The notes beneath the pieces are model-generated. The model had not been told where the DNA came from. It worked only from the letters and a program-made list of their open reading frames with translations, and made no database searches. A program made the position numbers and the translations under genes. A stretch of DNA of 55,955 nucleotides from an uncultured euryarchaeote (GTDB lineage: Archaea > Thermoplasmatota > Poseidoniia > Poseidoniales > Poseidoniaceae): contig CALBIL010000027.1 of NCBI GenBank assembly GCA_937892945.1, positions 1-55,955 of the forward strand, in the 5' to 3' direction. Of this stretch, positions 16,949-26,270 are shown in pieces (the first letter of the stretch is position 1; every line of letters begins with the position of its first letter).

Positions 16949-17397
16949 ACATGGGTCATCTCAAACGATATTGCAACAGTGAGCATTGCTGTACCATCAG
17001 AGACCCCTAATTCCCCCGAAAAGTGGAGAGTTGTTGGTGAGGTTTCATTGACTTGAAAATTGATGAGTTTGATTTCGATTCCTCTCAGTTCACCATGGTA
17101 GAGCATGTCATCGTGGACACTCTGGAAAGCAATCTCTCCCGCATCGAGTGGTTCCAAGCCGCCGTTAATCCACAACTGCGTGCGGGCTTCAGTGAGTTCC
17201 GGAATCGCCTCTACAACTTCAATTCTGGTGACCAATACTCCATCGGAGGCAGTGTCGTGAGGCATGGTTAATCCAGCGACTTTCACACCGAAAATAGCCA
17301 TTGAAAGCAAGGACATTAGCAAAACGACCCCAGTTGCAAGCAACATCTGGCCAGCGTCACGGTCTTCATGTGATGGATTCGAAACAGGTCGCATCAT
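16945..17397 (-). CDS. pilin-like membrane-anchored protein of the pilus operon (distal)
   Basis: A 150-residue protein with one hydrophobic helix near the N-terminus (about 20-42), preceded by a charged HEDRDAGQMLL stretch, then a soluble beta-rich domain. The charged-Gly-Gln entry into the helix resembles small pseudopilin-like proteins encoded beside Tad/FlaI-type genes in haloarchaea. No classical class III signal peptide is obvious. The start at 17397 gives an ATGA overlap with the upstream gene's stop, so the two are probably co-translated; the frame's longer upstream extension lies inside that gene. Likely a minor component of the pilus encoded upstream. Confidence 0.65.
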   Translation of the reverse strand: MMRPVSNPSHEDRDAGQMLLATGVVLLMSLLSMAIFGVKVAGLTMPHDTASDGVLVTRIEVVEAIPELTEARTQLWINGGLEPLDAGEIAFQSVHDDMLYHGELRGIEIKLINFQVNETSPTTLHFSGELGVSDGTAMLTVAISFEMTHV

Positions 17398-17834
17398 GCA
17401 CCACCTCCACGGTTCCAAACATCGAGAGTAACCGTCCACGAATTTTCATCAATCGCAAGAAGATGGTGAACTGTTACGGTTTCTCCAGCGGGCGTTCCTG
17501 TATTACCGTAAGGTACCGATGTGCCACTGTTTTGTGAAAGCCAACAATTCGCTTCCTTTCCTGCTGCAATTTGTTCTTGTAACAAAAGACACGCTTCATC
17601 GAGTTCTCCATTCGTTAACAATTCACTCAATCGGTTTTCACCAGAGACTTCAGCTTCAAGTCCCAAGCCATATCGAAATGCATCATCACCTGTGAGTTCC
17701 AACCCTGCTTCATGCGCAACTGAAGGAGCGTCTGGTACGTGAATACGGATAAGGAAGGTTGCCGACATGAAGAACAGCCAAAACAAGGTTAACATCTCAA
17801 GGATGTGTATTTGAGCATCTTCTTCATGACGCAT
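17394..17834 (-). CDS. pilin-like membrane-anchored protein of the pilus operon (proximal)
   Basis: A 146-residue protein whose first ten residues are charged (MRHEEDAQIH), followed by a hydrophobic helix (about 11-30) and an extracellular domain with two cysteines and a Gly/Thr-rich loop. The arrangement parallels the adjacent gene: an acidic HEE/HED-x-DA block directly before a membrane helix. It begins immediately after the stop of the upstream TadC/FlaJ-like gene. I infer a pseudopilin-like subunit. No further homology is recognised. Confidence 0.65.
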   Translation of the reverse strand: MRHEEDAQIHILEMLTLFWLFFMSATFLIRIHVPDAPSVAHEAGLELTGDDAFRYGLGLEAEVSGENRLSELLTNGELDEACLLLQEQIAAGKEANCWLSQNSGTSVPYGNTGTPAGETVTVHHLLAIDENSWTVTLDVWNRGGGA

Positions 17835-19415
17835 TCAATCACCAAAGAATAACGGCGAGGGCACGAAGGTACCCGAGGATGGATTGAGCCCAGGTACGTC
17901 TGTAATACCGATCAAATTTGGCGTGAAAGCCAAGAAGTTAAACACGACTAATGCAACCACAATCATCATTCCTGAGTGCTTGAATCCTGTTGAAAAGCGG
18001 CCGGTTGACATCAATCCTGCCATGGTTCCATTTCCTACCGCTTGCATTGTTACACCGTAATAGAAGACCGTCAAGAAAAACAGAGGGTCAATGTTTCGAA
18101 TCGTCATGTTTCCTATTGTCTGGCCACCGCTATCGCCACCATCGCCACCGCTGGAATTCGAACCTGCAATCGCAGGGATAAAGACAACAGCAAGGGTGAC
18201 AATTACGCCGAGGAAAACGAAGTATGAAGTCCAAATAACCGCAATATACGAGCCAATTGCTCGTCTTCGTTCACCTTCAAGGAATTTTAATTCACGAGAA
18301 TCGTTTGCGGCAGTCACCAGAATATCCGAAATTTTACCACCTGCACGATCGGCTTCTGCAATCAAAGCAATTGCTCGTTGAACCAGTGGCGTTCCGACAC
18401 GGTCTGCGAATTGCTTGATGACATCACTGAACTTGATACCCCAACTCAGTTGGTCAGACATTTTCTTAATTTCTCCATTCAGTGCCCCATATTCAGATGT
18501 CGCAAGGGTTTGAATCGCCACCGTCATCGCAAGACCACCCTTCCAGTATTCAGCAAGGTCTCGAAGAAAGTCAGGGAATTTTTCTTCGACTTCGTTTTTG
18601 GCATTCTCGACTCGTTCCCAGTAGTACGATGCTGGATAGAGGAAGAAAAAGAACATCAATCCAAAGAAGTTGAGGAAAATGAATGGGCGAACAGACTTCG
18701 GTCCCAATTCGAGTTCTGGACCAAGCCAAAATGATTTGTTATTCATGTTTGAAGGAACTCCGTCATAATAATGTACAGTGATCTCGAAATTTACTCTCGT
18801 CAGTCGTTCACCCTCGGTCGTCGAAAACACAACAAGTTCGTATCGCTCGTCTGGTGGAATTGTATTCATTTGGATGCCACATTTGCCATCAGCTTCACCA
18901 GCTTCGCCAGAGACAGAATCCATAATTTCTCCACTTTGGGAACGAATTGCAATCGTATATTCGGCTCCGGCGTTTGCCGTTACGCTGCAATTAAGCCATA
19001 AGGGTTGGAGGACAACAATTCCTCCAGTTTGTTCAGAGTCCACACCGGGGACGTCGAAATTCTTACCCTGTTTTGAAACGGATTTCCATTCTTCATCTTC
19101 CCAAACGATCCGATTCGGGGCATCTTGAAGGATTGAACACGATTGGTTTGCAGCATAGTCGGGTTTGACATTGGTATTGAAATGTTGTCCCATTGGGTTA
19201 CCTTGCGAATCCTTTGCAGTGAGGCCACAATACAAATTTGTAAACATTGGTTCTCCATTGGTTGTAGCCATGAACCCTGAGTTGGTTGCCCAAATCGCTG
19301 CAGTTCCTAGACCGAGTAAAATAGATACAAAGAGAATCGCATAAAGCTTTGTCAATGTAGAATCATCCTTCGGCAAGTCGAGTTTAACTATGACTTTCTC
19401 CTTTTTACGTGCCAT
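17835..19415 (-). CDS. TadC/FlaJ-type pilus membrane platform protein with N-terminal external domain
   Basis: The 526-residue protein contains a type II secretion F domain in its second half, with PASYYWERVENAKNEVEEKFPDFLRDLAEYWKGGLAM and LVQRAIALIAEADRAGGKISDIL characteristic of archaeal FlaJ/TadC proteins. Unlike a standard FlaJ it opens with a single membrane helix (about 20-45) and an external beta-rich domain of about 190 residues before the next helix. Two to three further helices end the protein. The start MARKKEKVIV is fixed by a strong ribosome binding site GGAGGTGA. It is the second of two F proteins in this operon. Confidence 0.85.
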   Translation of the reverse strand: MARKKEKVIVKLDLPKDDSTLTKLYAILFVSILLGLGTAAIWATNSGFMATTNGEPMFTNLYCGLTAKDSQGNPMGQHFNTNVKPDYAANQSCSILQDAPNRIVWEDEEWKSVSKQGKNFDVPGVDSEQTGGIVVLQPLWLNCSVTANAGAEYTIAIRSQSGEIMDSVSGEAGEADGKCGIQMNTIPPDERYELVVFSTTEGERLTRVNFEITVHYYDGVPSNMNNKSFWLGPELELGPKSVRPFIFLNFFGLMFFFFLYPASYYWERVENAKNEVEEKFPDFLRDLAEYWKGGLAMTVAIQTLATSEYGALNGEIKKMSDQLSWGIKFSDVIKQFADRVGTPLVQRAIALIAEADRAGGKISDILVTAANDSRELKFLEGERRRAIGSYIAVIWTSYFVFLGVIVTLAVVFIPAIAGSNSSGGDGGDSGGQTIGNMTIRNIDPLFFLTVFYYGVTMQAVGNGTMAGLMSTGRFSTGFKHSGMMIVVALVVFNFLAFTPNLIGITDVPGLNPSSGTFVPSPLFFGD

Positions 19416-19419
19416 TCCT

Positions 19420-19428
19420 CTCACCTCC
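19420..19428 (-). promoter_or_regulatory. strong Shine-Dalgarno site of the second pilus F gene
   Basis: On the minus strand GGAGGTGAG lies just before ATG 19415 and directly after the stop of the upstream F gene (19431-19433). It decides the start over a GTG/ATG three codons earlier and implies efficient reinitiation within the operon. Confidence 0.55.
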
Positions 19429-19430
19429 TC

Positions 19431-20450
19431 TCACATATCTTGTTCCTTACTGCTGGTCCAGACCAGTATCGCATATGCGATGTGAATCATTGGTATAAAT
19501 CCAAGAACAATGCCGTACAGCATTCCTTCAGACATTTGTGCTCCAGAGCCTGAAACCCAGAACATAATGACCAACATGACAATCAAAAACAGTGGCATAG
19601 CCACTGCAACGACAATATAGGATTCAGCAAGAAGGGCGATCGATTCCAAGAACATCTGCATGCGAGTTCTGTTTTCACGCATGTAGTGTTCTGCACGGTT
19701 CAAGAAAAACAATTTCAGTTGGCCACCAGCAGTGAGTGTCCCAACCATGCCTTGGAAAAATTCTGTGAGCCATACTGAAGCGGCTCGGTCAACACTCATT
19801 TTCATAGCAGTAATTAAATCAAAACCGAGTAAAGTTACGTCTCTGTACACCATTGCAGCATCATCTGCAACATCGCCATAAATTTCTTTATTCATTGCAA
19901 GAGATCTGAAAATCTTCGATGGTGTAGCATTTGCTGCAGACATAGCGGCGGTATAGGATGCAGCATAAGGGAGGTATTTTTCAATCATATCTCCACGGCG
20001 TTTCGCTTCCCGCTTTGCACCGTTTTTATTGTATTTGTAGGCCATGTAAGGTATGAGTAATCCGCCGAAGAAGAGGATGAGGATTTCTGCGAATGGTGGG
20101 AATACTTGATACTCAAACCCATCGCATCCATTACCAGGTTTTGTCGGGTCAATCAAATCTTGATTCCAATACTCCCATTCGAAACAGTAGGCGACTGTCA
20201 TTGGGTCTTGAATGCCCTCCCAATACGCAATAATCCCTATGTCGGGGATGAAAAACAAGGCGACAAAGGCCCAACAAATCAACGTAATGGCCAATGAGGT
20301 CATGAGGGCAGTTGCGAGGTATACCTCGGGCATCATCGGCATTGAACCTTTGACAAGACTTTCGGATAATTCCTTGTCATTGCGAGCACGCTTGCGTAGC
20401 ATACGGCCGAGGAAGCGGTTACAAATCCTCTGCCATGTAGTCAAGTCCAT
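19431..20450 (-). CDS. TadC/FlaJ-type pilus membrane platform protein
   Basis: A 339-residue type II secretion F-domain protein. It has two early helices flanking an external loop with two cysteines, then the cytoplasmic EKYLPYAASYTAAMSAANATPSKIFRSLA region and the ETF-like helix bundle MVGTLTAGGQLKLFFLNRAEHYM, then two C-terminal helices. I start at MDLTTWQRIC (ATG 20450), which has GGAAGTGA upstream; a TTG start at 20477 overlapping the ATPase stop is the alternative. Two consecutive F proteins after one ATPase match the TadB/TadC arrangement of Tad pili. Confidence 0.85.
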   Translation of the reverse strand: MDLTTWQRICNRFLGRMLRKRARNDKELSESLVKGSMPMMPEVYLATALMTSLAITLICWAFVALFFIPDIGIIAYWEGIQDPMTVAYCFEWEYWNQDLIDPTKPGNGCDGFEYQVFPPFAEILILFFGGLLIPYMAYKYNKNGAKREAKRRGDMIEKYLPYAASYTAAMSAANATPSKIFRSLAMNKEIYGDVADDAAMVYRDVTLLGFDLITAMKMSVDRAASVWLTEFFQGMVGTLTAGGQLKLFFLNRAEHYMRENRTRMQMFLESIALLAESYIVVAVAMPLFLIVMLVIMFWVSGSGAQMSEGMLYGIVLGFIPMIHIAYAILVWTSSKEQDM

Positions 20451-20473
20451 CGAATCACTTCCATGTGTGTCTC

Positions 20474-22000
20474 TCAATTAAGTCCATCAACACGAGCCAT
20501 AATTTCAGTCGGTCGTACGTAGTATTCAGTGATAATTTGAGACACTTGGTCTGCTTTGCGGATATCGTTCAAAACCATCCATTCAAGGATACGCTTTCGA
20601 GTACGCAGTTCACGGCGCATATCATCTTGCGAATAATTGAGTTTGACCATAATCTTCTCCAATACATACGATTTTCCACTGAATATAAAATCGTCAGTAT
20701 TTACGTCCCAACGGAACACTTCATTGGTGATGATTTCAAGTGAGTTCGGGTCAATTCCAACAATTTCGACTAATTGCTTAGCTCGACGAACACGTCTTCC
20801 GTTAATACGTGTTTGAATTTGAATGACACATGCTTCCAAAGCGGGTAAAAGAACACGAGGTATATCGATCGGTTTGTTTTCTAATCGGTGAACGAGTGAA
20901 GGTACGGAGTCGGCGTGCACAGTTGAATACGCACAGTGACCTGTAGCCATTGCCTGGAACAGAACGTAGGCTTCTGCACCACGAATTTCACCGACAATGA
21001 TGTATTCAGGCCGCTCACGCAGCGCTGCTTTAAGCAACTCGAATTCTCCGATCACTCCTTCTGTTGATTCTCCACCGAAACCTTGCCGAGTCAAACCCGG
21101 AACCCAGTTTGGCTGTGGAATGTTGACTTCACGAGTTGATTCAATGGAGACAATTTTCATTTGCCAAGGTATGAAGATACACATAGCATTGAGTGTCGTT
21201 GTTTTGCCGGATGCAGTTCCTCCGACAAACAGCATTGGGACTTCATTCTGGAACGCAATCCAAAGATAAGCGACCATCAATGATGACATGGTACGGAATG
21301 CAACAATATCAGCAGGTGAAAACGGGTCATCCTTGAACCGTCGAATACAGAATGCAGAACCCCGTGTCGAGATTTCATGACCTAATTTCATGACAATTCG
21401 GGAACCGTCCATGAGTGTTGCATCCAGCAATGGGGATGCGACTGAAATGTGCTTACCGCATCGTTGAGCGAGTTTGATAACATATGATTCCAGTTCGTGG
21501 TCAGTTTCCCAGACACATGTTGTTTCTACAGATTCGAACTTACGGTGATAGGCGAAGATCGGTACACCGGTTCCATCCATGGAAATATCTTCGACGTTAA
21601 TGTCGTTCATGAGCACGTCCATTTGTCCATATCCTATGAGGTCACGGCGCAAATAATAGAAAATCTTTGATTTCGATTTTTTATTAATTTTCATGCTGTA
21701 GGCTTTGATAACCTTGTCCATTGCGGTGCGAATATATGCTTCAGGGTTTGCATCAATCTCTTCGATATTTGCGGTAAGTGAGCGGATGAAGATATCGAGG
21801 ATTTCGTCTCGGTATTCTTGCTCTTTTTTGGTCATCGGCGGTTCGATGATTTGGTAGATGATGTTGAGGGTTTGTTTGTCACGAACAATGCGAGCAAAGG
21901 CATGCGGTGGCAAGACCGGATACTTATCAAGTTCGTCGTACTGGGCACGTTGTTTTGCCCGCTGACGCTTGCCTCCATCTTTGTTTTGTTTTCTCGCCAT
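20474..22000 (-). CDS. type II/IV secretion system (FlaI/TadA-type) ATPase
   Basis: The 508-residue ATPase powers pilus assembly. Walker A is GGTASGKTTTLNA (about 258-270). Further conserved blocks are STREVNIPQPNW, the Asp-box-like RPEYIIVGEIRGAE with Walker B, and ATGHCAYSTVHADS with the His-box. A KRQRAKQRAQ basic N-terminus precedes the first domain. It is the first gene of a five-gene minus-strand operon with two F proteins and two pilin-like proteins. No archaellin genes or FlaF/FlaG/FlaH are visible, so a Tad-like adhesive pilus is more likely than a full archaellum. Confidence 0.92.
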   Translation of the reverse strand: MARKQNKDGGKRQRAKQRAQYDELDKYPVLPPHAFARIVRDKQTLNIIYQIIEPPMTKKEQEYRDEILDIFIRSLTANIEEIDANPEAYIRTAMDKVIKAYSMKINKKSKSKIFYYLRRDLIGYGQMDVLMNDINVEDISMDGTGVPIFAYHRKFESVETTCVWETDHELESYVIKLAQRCGKHISVASPLLDATLMDGSRIVMKLGHEISTRGSAFCIRRFKDDPFSPADIVAFRTMSSLMVAYLWIAFQNEVPMLFVGGTASGKTTTLNAMCIFIPWQMKIVSIESTREVNIPQPNWVPGLTRQGFGGESTEGVIGEFELLKAALRERPEYIIVGEIRGAEAYVLFQAMATGHCAYSTVHADSVPSLVHRLENKPIDIPRVLLPALEACVIQIQTRINGRRVRRAKQLVEIVGIDPNSLEIITNEVFRWDVNTDDFIFSGKSYVLEKIMVKLNYSQDDMRRELRTRKRILEWMVLNDIRKADQVSQIITEYYVRPTEIMARVDGLN

Positions 22001-22042
22001 GTGTGCACCCTCTGCCGAAGCAATTTATCACAGCCTATGGCC

Positions 22043-22050
22043 GACTATAA
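22043..22050 (-). promoter_or_regulatory. candidate TATA box for the pilus operon
   Basis: The minus strand reads TTATAGTC about 43-50 bp upstream of the ATPase ATG at 22000. A transcription start about 26 bp downstream would leave a leader of roughly 20 bases. Pattern evidence only. A GGGTG-A5-CACCC hairpin lies just upstream, at 22056-22070. Confidence 0.3.
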
Positions 22051-22132
22051 CACTTGGGTGAAAAACACCCCTAAAACCGCCACCCTGCGGCCCAAACTGA
22101 TAATCCGTAAAACGCCTGTTTATTGAGAGTGA

Positions 22133-22690
22133 TTATTCTTGGTTTGTGAACGATTTTAGCCAAGTAAAACATGAACTTCGAAACATCTCTAAATTGACAT
22201 TATTGTCAATTAAATAATCAGATTCTGCAATGATTTCTTCCAAACCCCAGCCTCGTTCTCGTGTATCTCGAGTTTCAAACGCTTGACGGTCTCCATCTTC
22301 TGAACGACCGCGGTTTTGTATTCGAGTAAATCGGGTATCTGGTGATGCTACGACGGCCAAAGAAGAGAAACTCTCCCCCCACCGTTGTTCAAATATAACT
22401 CGTTCAGCAGTACCTCGCATACCTTCGATCAAAACAATTGGATGTGATTCAAGATGCGTGTCAACCGCATCAGCCAAGCGTACTGCAAGGACATCTTCGC
22501 CATGATCAGCACGTAATTGTGCAGCGACTTCACCAAATATTCCCGGGCTCTCTTTGAGTTCTAAACGAGTGACTTCAGCACGAACCATATCTCCCATTGA
22601 AAGCACTGGAATCTTATTTTCTGAGAGGACATTGGCAAATTCCCCCTTGCCAGATCCCGGCATACCGCACACTGCTACGACTCTGGCCAT
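22133..22690 (-). CDS. P-loop nucleotide kinase-like protein (UPF0200/dephospho-CoA-kinase-like)
   Basis: The 185-residue protein starts with MARVVAVCGMPGSGKGEF, a Walker A close to that of archaeal UPF0200 kinases, which are related to adenylate and dephospho-CoA kinases. Other matching blocks are SMGDMVRAEV, VLIEGMRGTAE and ASPDTRFTRIQNRGRSED. I choose ATG 22690 rather than the longer frame to 22801, whose first 37 residues overlap the permease gene and lack similarity. Its position 62 bp behind an ABC operon gives no functional clue. UPF0200 members have been proposed as archaeal dephospho-CoA kinases; I treat that as tentative. Confidence 0.75.
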   Translation of the reverse strand: MARVVAVCGMPGSGKGEFANVLSENKIPVLSMGDMVRAEVTRLELKESPGIFGEVAAQLRADHGEDVLAVRLADAVDTHLESHPIVLIEGMRGTAERVIFEQRWGESFSSLAVVASPDTRFTRIQNRGRSEDGDRQAFETRDTRERGWGLEEIIAESDYLIDNNVNLEMFRSSCFTWLKSFTNQE

Positions 22691-22752
22691 GCTTGCTGGG
22701 CGTAGGCGAATGCACATCAAGATACCTCCATCTTCGATGTGTTCGATGCGAT

Positions 22753-24456
22753 TCAGTTCGAAAACTCTGCACGGCCCCATCGTCGGTCCATGAGTTTCCA
22801 TAACAAAGCGGAAGCTAAAATCAATCCAATGGATATTGCAATCATTCCTTTGTACCCCTGTTCGACCATACTTTGGTCATACATTGCTGCGGTTGCAGCA
22901 AGTCCACCTTCGGAGGTGCGTTCCCACCAGTTACCATACAGAGATACATCTCCTTGCGTGAATGAAAGGAGGAACAAGAGCAGCAATGGAATCACAGTAC
23001 CAATCCAAAACCAAATCATAATCGATGCATCGAAAATCGCTTTATTTGGCCGCAACCCCATCAAGAAAGCAGTGAGTGCAACGATGTAAATCGAATTCGC
23101 GAACATGACGATAATACTGGTTGGCAACGCACCCCATTCATCAAGTCGCCAAGCCATCAGTACAATAAAAATCAGAGAAATCCATGAAGTCGCAAGGAAA
23201 TACACAACGACTTTTGCTCGAATGAGTTGTGGAACGCCAATTGGTAATCCATTCATGAATTCAGGTGAATCTAAAATGGTCAACCATGAATAGAAATTGA
23301 AACCAAAGAAACCTAGGAACGGGGCATATGAAAGTAAATTGATTGGGATGGGTGCTTCCGCAAAATCTACCAGCCATGCCATTCCAAGCAGTACGAGAAG
23401 TGGGATTGCATATGAAACGGTCATTTTTTTAATTGAACCAGAACGAATTAAATCCACAAATTCTTTTGCCACGATCAATCGAATTTCACCCTTGCCAAGG
23501 AACCCTAAACGGTTGTAAATCGGTGTGAGAAGTTCTGCCCGTTCGACAACGGATACATCGAAGTCATCGATAATGAGTGCCGATGAACAGAGTCCAACTG
23601 CCAAACTTGCCAACAATGCAAGTATTGCACCCAGTAGACTCTGTGAATTTTGAACACCTAGCCCCCAAAGCATGGAACCGATATCAAATTTCCCCAGTCC
23701 AATAGCGATTCCTAGTGCCACAATAAGCATGGGTCCAAAGATGGTAAACGGCCGTCCTCGCATCCATAATGCAGAAGCTAAGAAGGCAAGAGCAAGTCCC
23801 TGGGCTAAGGTGATAATCATTGCAATCCAGGTCCAAGGTAGGCTGGACCATTCAAGAGGTGTGGAAATACCTGCAAGTGATTCAAGCACTATTCCAACCG
23901 CCATGCCGGCTACGACTGGAGAAAGAATGAGCATTACATAGAAACATAAGTCCTTGATAAAATAGGCAAAATGGGCAACTGAGTTCGGAAGAGGTTGAAG
24001 GGCTGGTGCGGCCAAGAGATAATTTTTCGTCCCTGAACGATGAACAATCGCATCATGGCCCATGAATGCGAAAGTACCCATTCCAAGGCTGAACATCAAC
24101 AAAGGTAAATGCAGAGCAAATCGTAATTCTTGCCATGTGAACGTCTTTGATTCGATATCAGCAACTTGAGCAGATGAATCGCCTACGAGGAATTGTAAAC
24201 CGATGGTTGTGATCGCAGTTACCAACGTGAGTAGGAGTGGAAATAAGACCATTTGACGCTTTTTGGCGAATTCAAGACTCTTGCGCCCTTCTTCTTTGAA
24301 CATCACGCGAAAAGTTGTAGAAAATGCACTCCAGCCTCGCAACGGTTCATGCAACTGTTGATTGTGAGCACTGGTTCCCAGCGGATGATTGGTCGACGAA
24401 TCCTCGCCGACTTCATCCCAATCACGGGAAACTACGCTCACTCCGGTCACGTTCAC
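22753..24456 (-). CDS. ABC transporter permease, 12-helix ABC-2 type
   Basis: The 567-residue protein has an N-terminal cytoplasmic stretch of about 65 residues and roughly twelve membrane helices, the layout of ABC-2 exporters whose two halves are fused. An elbow-like LRGWSAFSTTFRVMFKEEGRKSLEFAKKRQM segment precedes the first helix. Its start overlaps the stop of the ATPase gene by 4 bp, so the two form one exporter. The substrate is unknown. Confidence 0.85.
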   Translation of the reverse strand: MNVTGVSVVSRDWDEVGEDSSTNHPLGTSAHNQQLHEPLRGWSAFSTTFRVMFKEEGRKSLEFAKKRQMVLFPLLLTLVTAITTIGLQFLVGDSSAQVADIESKTFTWQELRFALHLPLLMFSLGMGTFAFMGHDAIVHRSGTKNYLLAAPALQPLPNSVAHFAYFIKDLCFYVMLILSPVVAGMAVGIVLESLAGISTPLEWSSLPWTWIAMIITLAQGLALAFLASALWMRGRPFTIFGPMLIVALGIAIGLGKFDIGSMLWGLGVQNSQSLLGAILALLASLAVGLCSSALIIDDFDVSVVERAELLTPIYNRLGFLGKGEIRLIVAKEFVDLIRSGSIKKMTVSYAIPLLVLLGMAWLVDFAEAPIPINLLSYAPFLGFFGFNFYSWLTILDSPEFMNGLPIGVPQLIRAKVVVYFLATSWISLIFIVLMAWRLDEWGALPTSIIVMFANSIYIVALTAFLMGLRPNKAIFDASIMIWFWIGTVIPLLLLFLLSFTQGDVSLYGNWWERTSEGGLAATAAMYDQSMVEQGYKGMIAISIGLILASALLWKLMDRRWGRAEFSN

Positions 24457-25250
24457 TCCTCCTCGTCATCCTTGTCCTTTACACCTGCATCACTCAATCG
24501 CTCAACATCTTCAATCGAACGACCGACCAATCGAATAAAGACATCTTCAAGAGTTTCATCCTCTGATTGCTTGAGTCCTTTCACAGTCCCTGCTGCGAGG
24601 ACTTTGCCGTTGTTAATAATCGCCATCCGATTACACATTCGTTCTGCCATCTCTAAAACGTGTGAGCACAAGAAAATAGTTCCACCATTTTTGACATGTT
24701 CAAGGAGCCATTGTCTGCATTTCCTCTGATAAATCGGGTCGAGGTTCGCGAACGGTTCATCCAGAAACAGTAATTTTGGTTTATGAATAAAAGCGGCAGC
24801 AAGCATAACTTTCTGGCGCTGGCCTTTGGACAAATCTTTACACATCGTATCTCGCTTTTCTCCCAATCCAAACCATTCAATCCAGTGTTCCACTTGTTCC
24901 TTGAGGTTTTCTACTGTCCGTAATTTGGCTACGAATTCGAGAAACTCAACCGGTGTAAGAAACGAGGGTGGAGATTCTGATTCGGGAACGATACCTATGT
25001 TTGCTTTGACTTTTTGTGGGTCAGACACAGCATTGATTCCAAGAACTTCAATTCGTCCTTTACTCGGGCGCAATTGGCCTGTGAGGAGTTTGATGAAGGT
25101 AGACTTCCCAGCACCATTCGGACCGAATACGCCAAAAAACTCACCAGCATGAACCTCGACATTGAGTGGATGCAATGCGACGAAGTCACCGTATTTCTTG
25201 GCCATATCTTCAGCCATGACCAGTGGAGCAAGTGATTCAACCATGTGCAT
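24453..25250 (-). CDS. ABC transporter ATP-binding protein
   Basis: A 265-residue ATPase with Walker A GPNGAGKST, signature LSKGQRQKV, Walker B LLFLDEPFANLDP and the H-loop in IFLCSHVLEMAERM. The signature Ser-Lys-Gly-Gln form is common in ABC-2 type exporters such as CcmA/NatA. The C-terminus ends in an acidic tail (KDKDDEEE). It is translationally coupled to the permease that follows. Start chosen at ATG 25250; ATG 25244 is equally possible. Confidence 0.92.
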   Translation of the reverse strand: MHMVESLAPLVMAEDMAKKYGDFVALHPLNVEVHAGEFFGVFGPNGAGKSTFIKLLTGQLRPSKGRIEVLGINAVSDPQKVKANIGIVPESESPPSFLTPVEFLEFVAKLRTVENLKEQVEHWIEWFGLGEKRDTMCKDLSKGQRQKVMLAAAFIHKPKLLFLDEPFANLDPIYQRKCRQWLLEHVKNGGTIFLCSHVLEMAERMCNRMAIINNGKVLAAGTVKGLKQSEDETLEDVFIRLVGRSIEDVERLSDAGVKDKDDEEE

Positions 25251-25349
25251 ACCACATCATCATGGTCTTTGAGTTCTTGGTTTCACTCACATGAAATGTC
25301 CAATTTAAGCGGTCGGTGAAATGATGAACTGAAACCTACTGGGGTTGGT

Positions 25350-26192
25350 ATGGGCGCCCCACAGACCGATGTACTTTCGATTGAAGAAATTCCCGTCAAT
25401 GACCAAGTTGACTTGGGTTCAGTGGCACTGGTTACGATTAATCGCCCGGACAAACTCAATGCATTGAATGCTGATGTCATGGCAAGTTTGAAATCGATGG
25501 TTTCTTGGGTTGAAGCAACTGATTCAGTACGTGTTGTGGTGCTCACTGGTGCTCAACCAAATCAGCCTCCTGAAGGAAAAAGGACGAAACCGAATGCCTT
25601 TGTGGCAGGTGCAGATATTACAGAATTTGTGGGCAAGCGTAGTGATGATATCCGATCGATGTTCACCGACAATGCGGTTGAATCCTTGTGGAATTTGAGC
25701 AAACCGACTATCGCTATGGTCGATGGTTTTGCTCTTGGTGGTGGCTGCGAAGTTGCTTGTTCATGTGATTTGCGTGTCGCCAGTGACCGTTCACGATTTG
25801 GTACGCCTGAAATCAATCTTGGATTAATTCCTGGCTATGGTGCTACTCAGCGTCTTGTACGCCTTATTGGCTATGGTAAAACCATGGAAATGGTAATGAC
25901 TGGAGAAATGATTGATGCGAATGAAGCGCATCGTGTTGGTTTGGTCAATCATGTCTGTTCTCCAGAGGATTTGCGGAACTATACGCTTGATATGGCTCGT
26001 TTAATTGCCAGTAAATCTTCAAACACGCTTCGAGTTGGAAAGCAGACGATTCGTTCCGCACTTGATGTCGGATTGACCGAAGGAGTTGCCATTGAAGCAG
26101 AAGCCTTCGCAAGTCTGTTCGATTCTGAAGACAAAGACATCGGAGTCGAGGCTTTTCTCAGTAGAGAGACGCCTCAATGGAAGCACAAATGA
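25350..26192 (+). CDS. enoyl-CoA hydratase/crotonase family protein
   Basis: The 280-residue crotonase has AFVAGADITEFVGKRSDD for the oxyanion hole and GFALGGGCEVACSCDLRVAS followed by GTPEINLGLIPGYGATQRLVRLIG. Both hydratase glutamates are present (GGGCE, PEINLG), so it should hydrate enoyl-CoA. It stands alone on the plus strand with an AATTTAAG TATA-like element about 50 bp upstream. A 10-residue acidic insertion with NQPPEGKRTKPN before the oxyanion motif is slightly unusual. Confidence 0.9.
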   Translation: MGAPQTDVLSIEEIPVNDQVDLGSVALVTINRPDKLNALNADVMASLKSMVSWVEATDSVRVVVLTGAQPNQPPEGKRTKPNAFVAGADITEFVGKRSDDIRSMFTDNAVESLWNLSKPTIAMVDGFALGGGCEVACSCDLRVASDRSRFGTPEINLGLIPGYGATQRLVRLIGYGKTMEMVMTGEMIDANEAHRVGLVNHVCSPEDLRNYTLDMARLIASKSSNTLRVGKQTIRSALDVGLTEGVAIEAEAFASLFDSEDKDIGVEAFLSRETPQWKHK

Positions 26193-26270
26193 TGCTTGCT
26201 TACGCCTTATGGTGTTTGAGCGAGGCAGTAGAGGATCTTCCTCCACCGTTGGGTATCGGCAGCTTACGCT

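Noticed and set aside
22056-22070. GGGTG-A5-CACCC hairpin as terminator of the kinase-like gene
   Set aside because: It lies 60 bp beyond the stop and no T-run follows on the minus strand; I mention it only with the nearby promoter.
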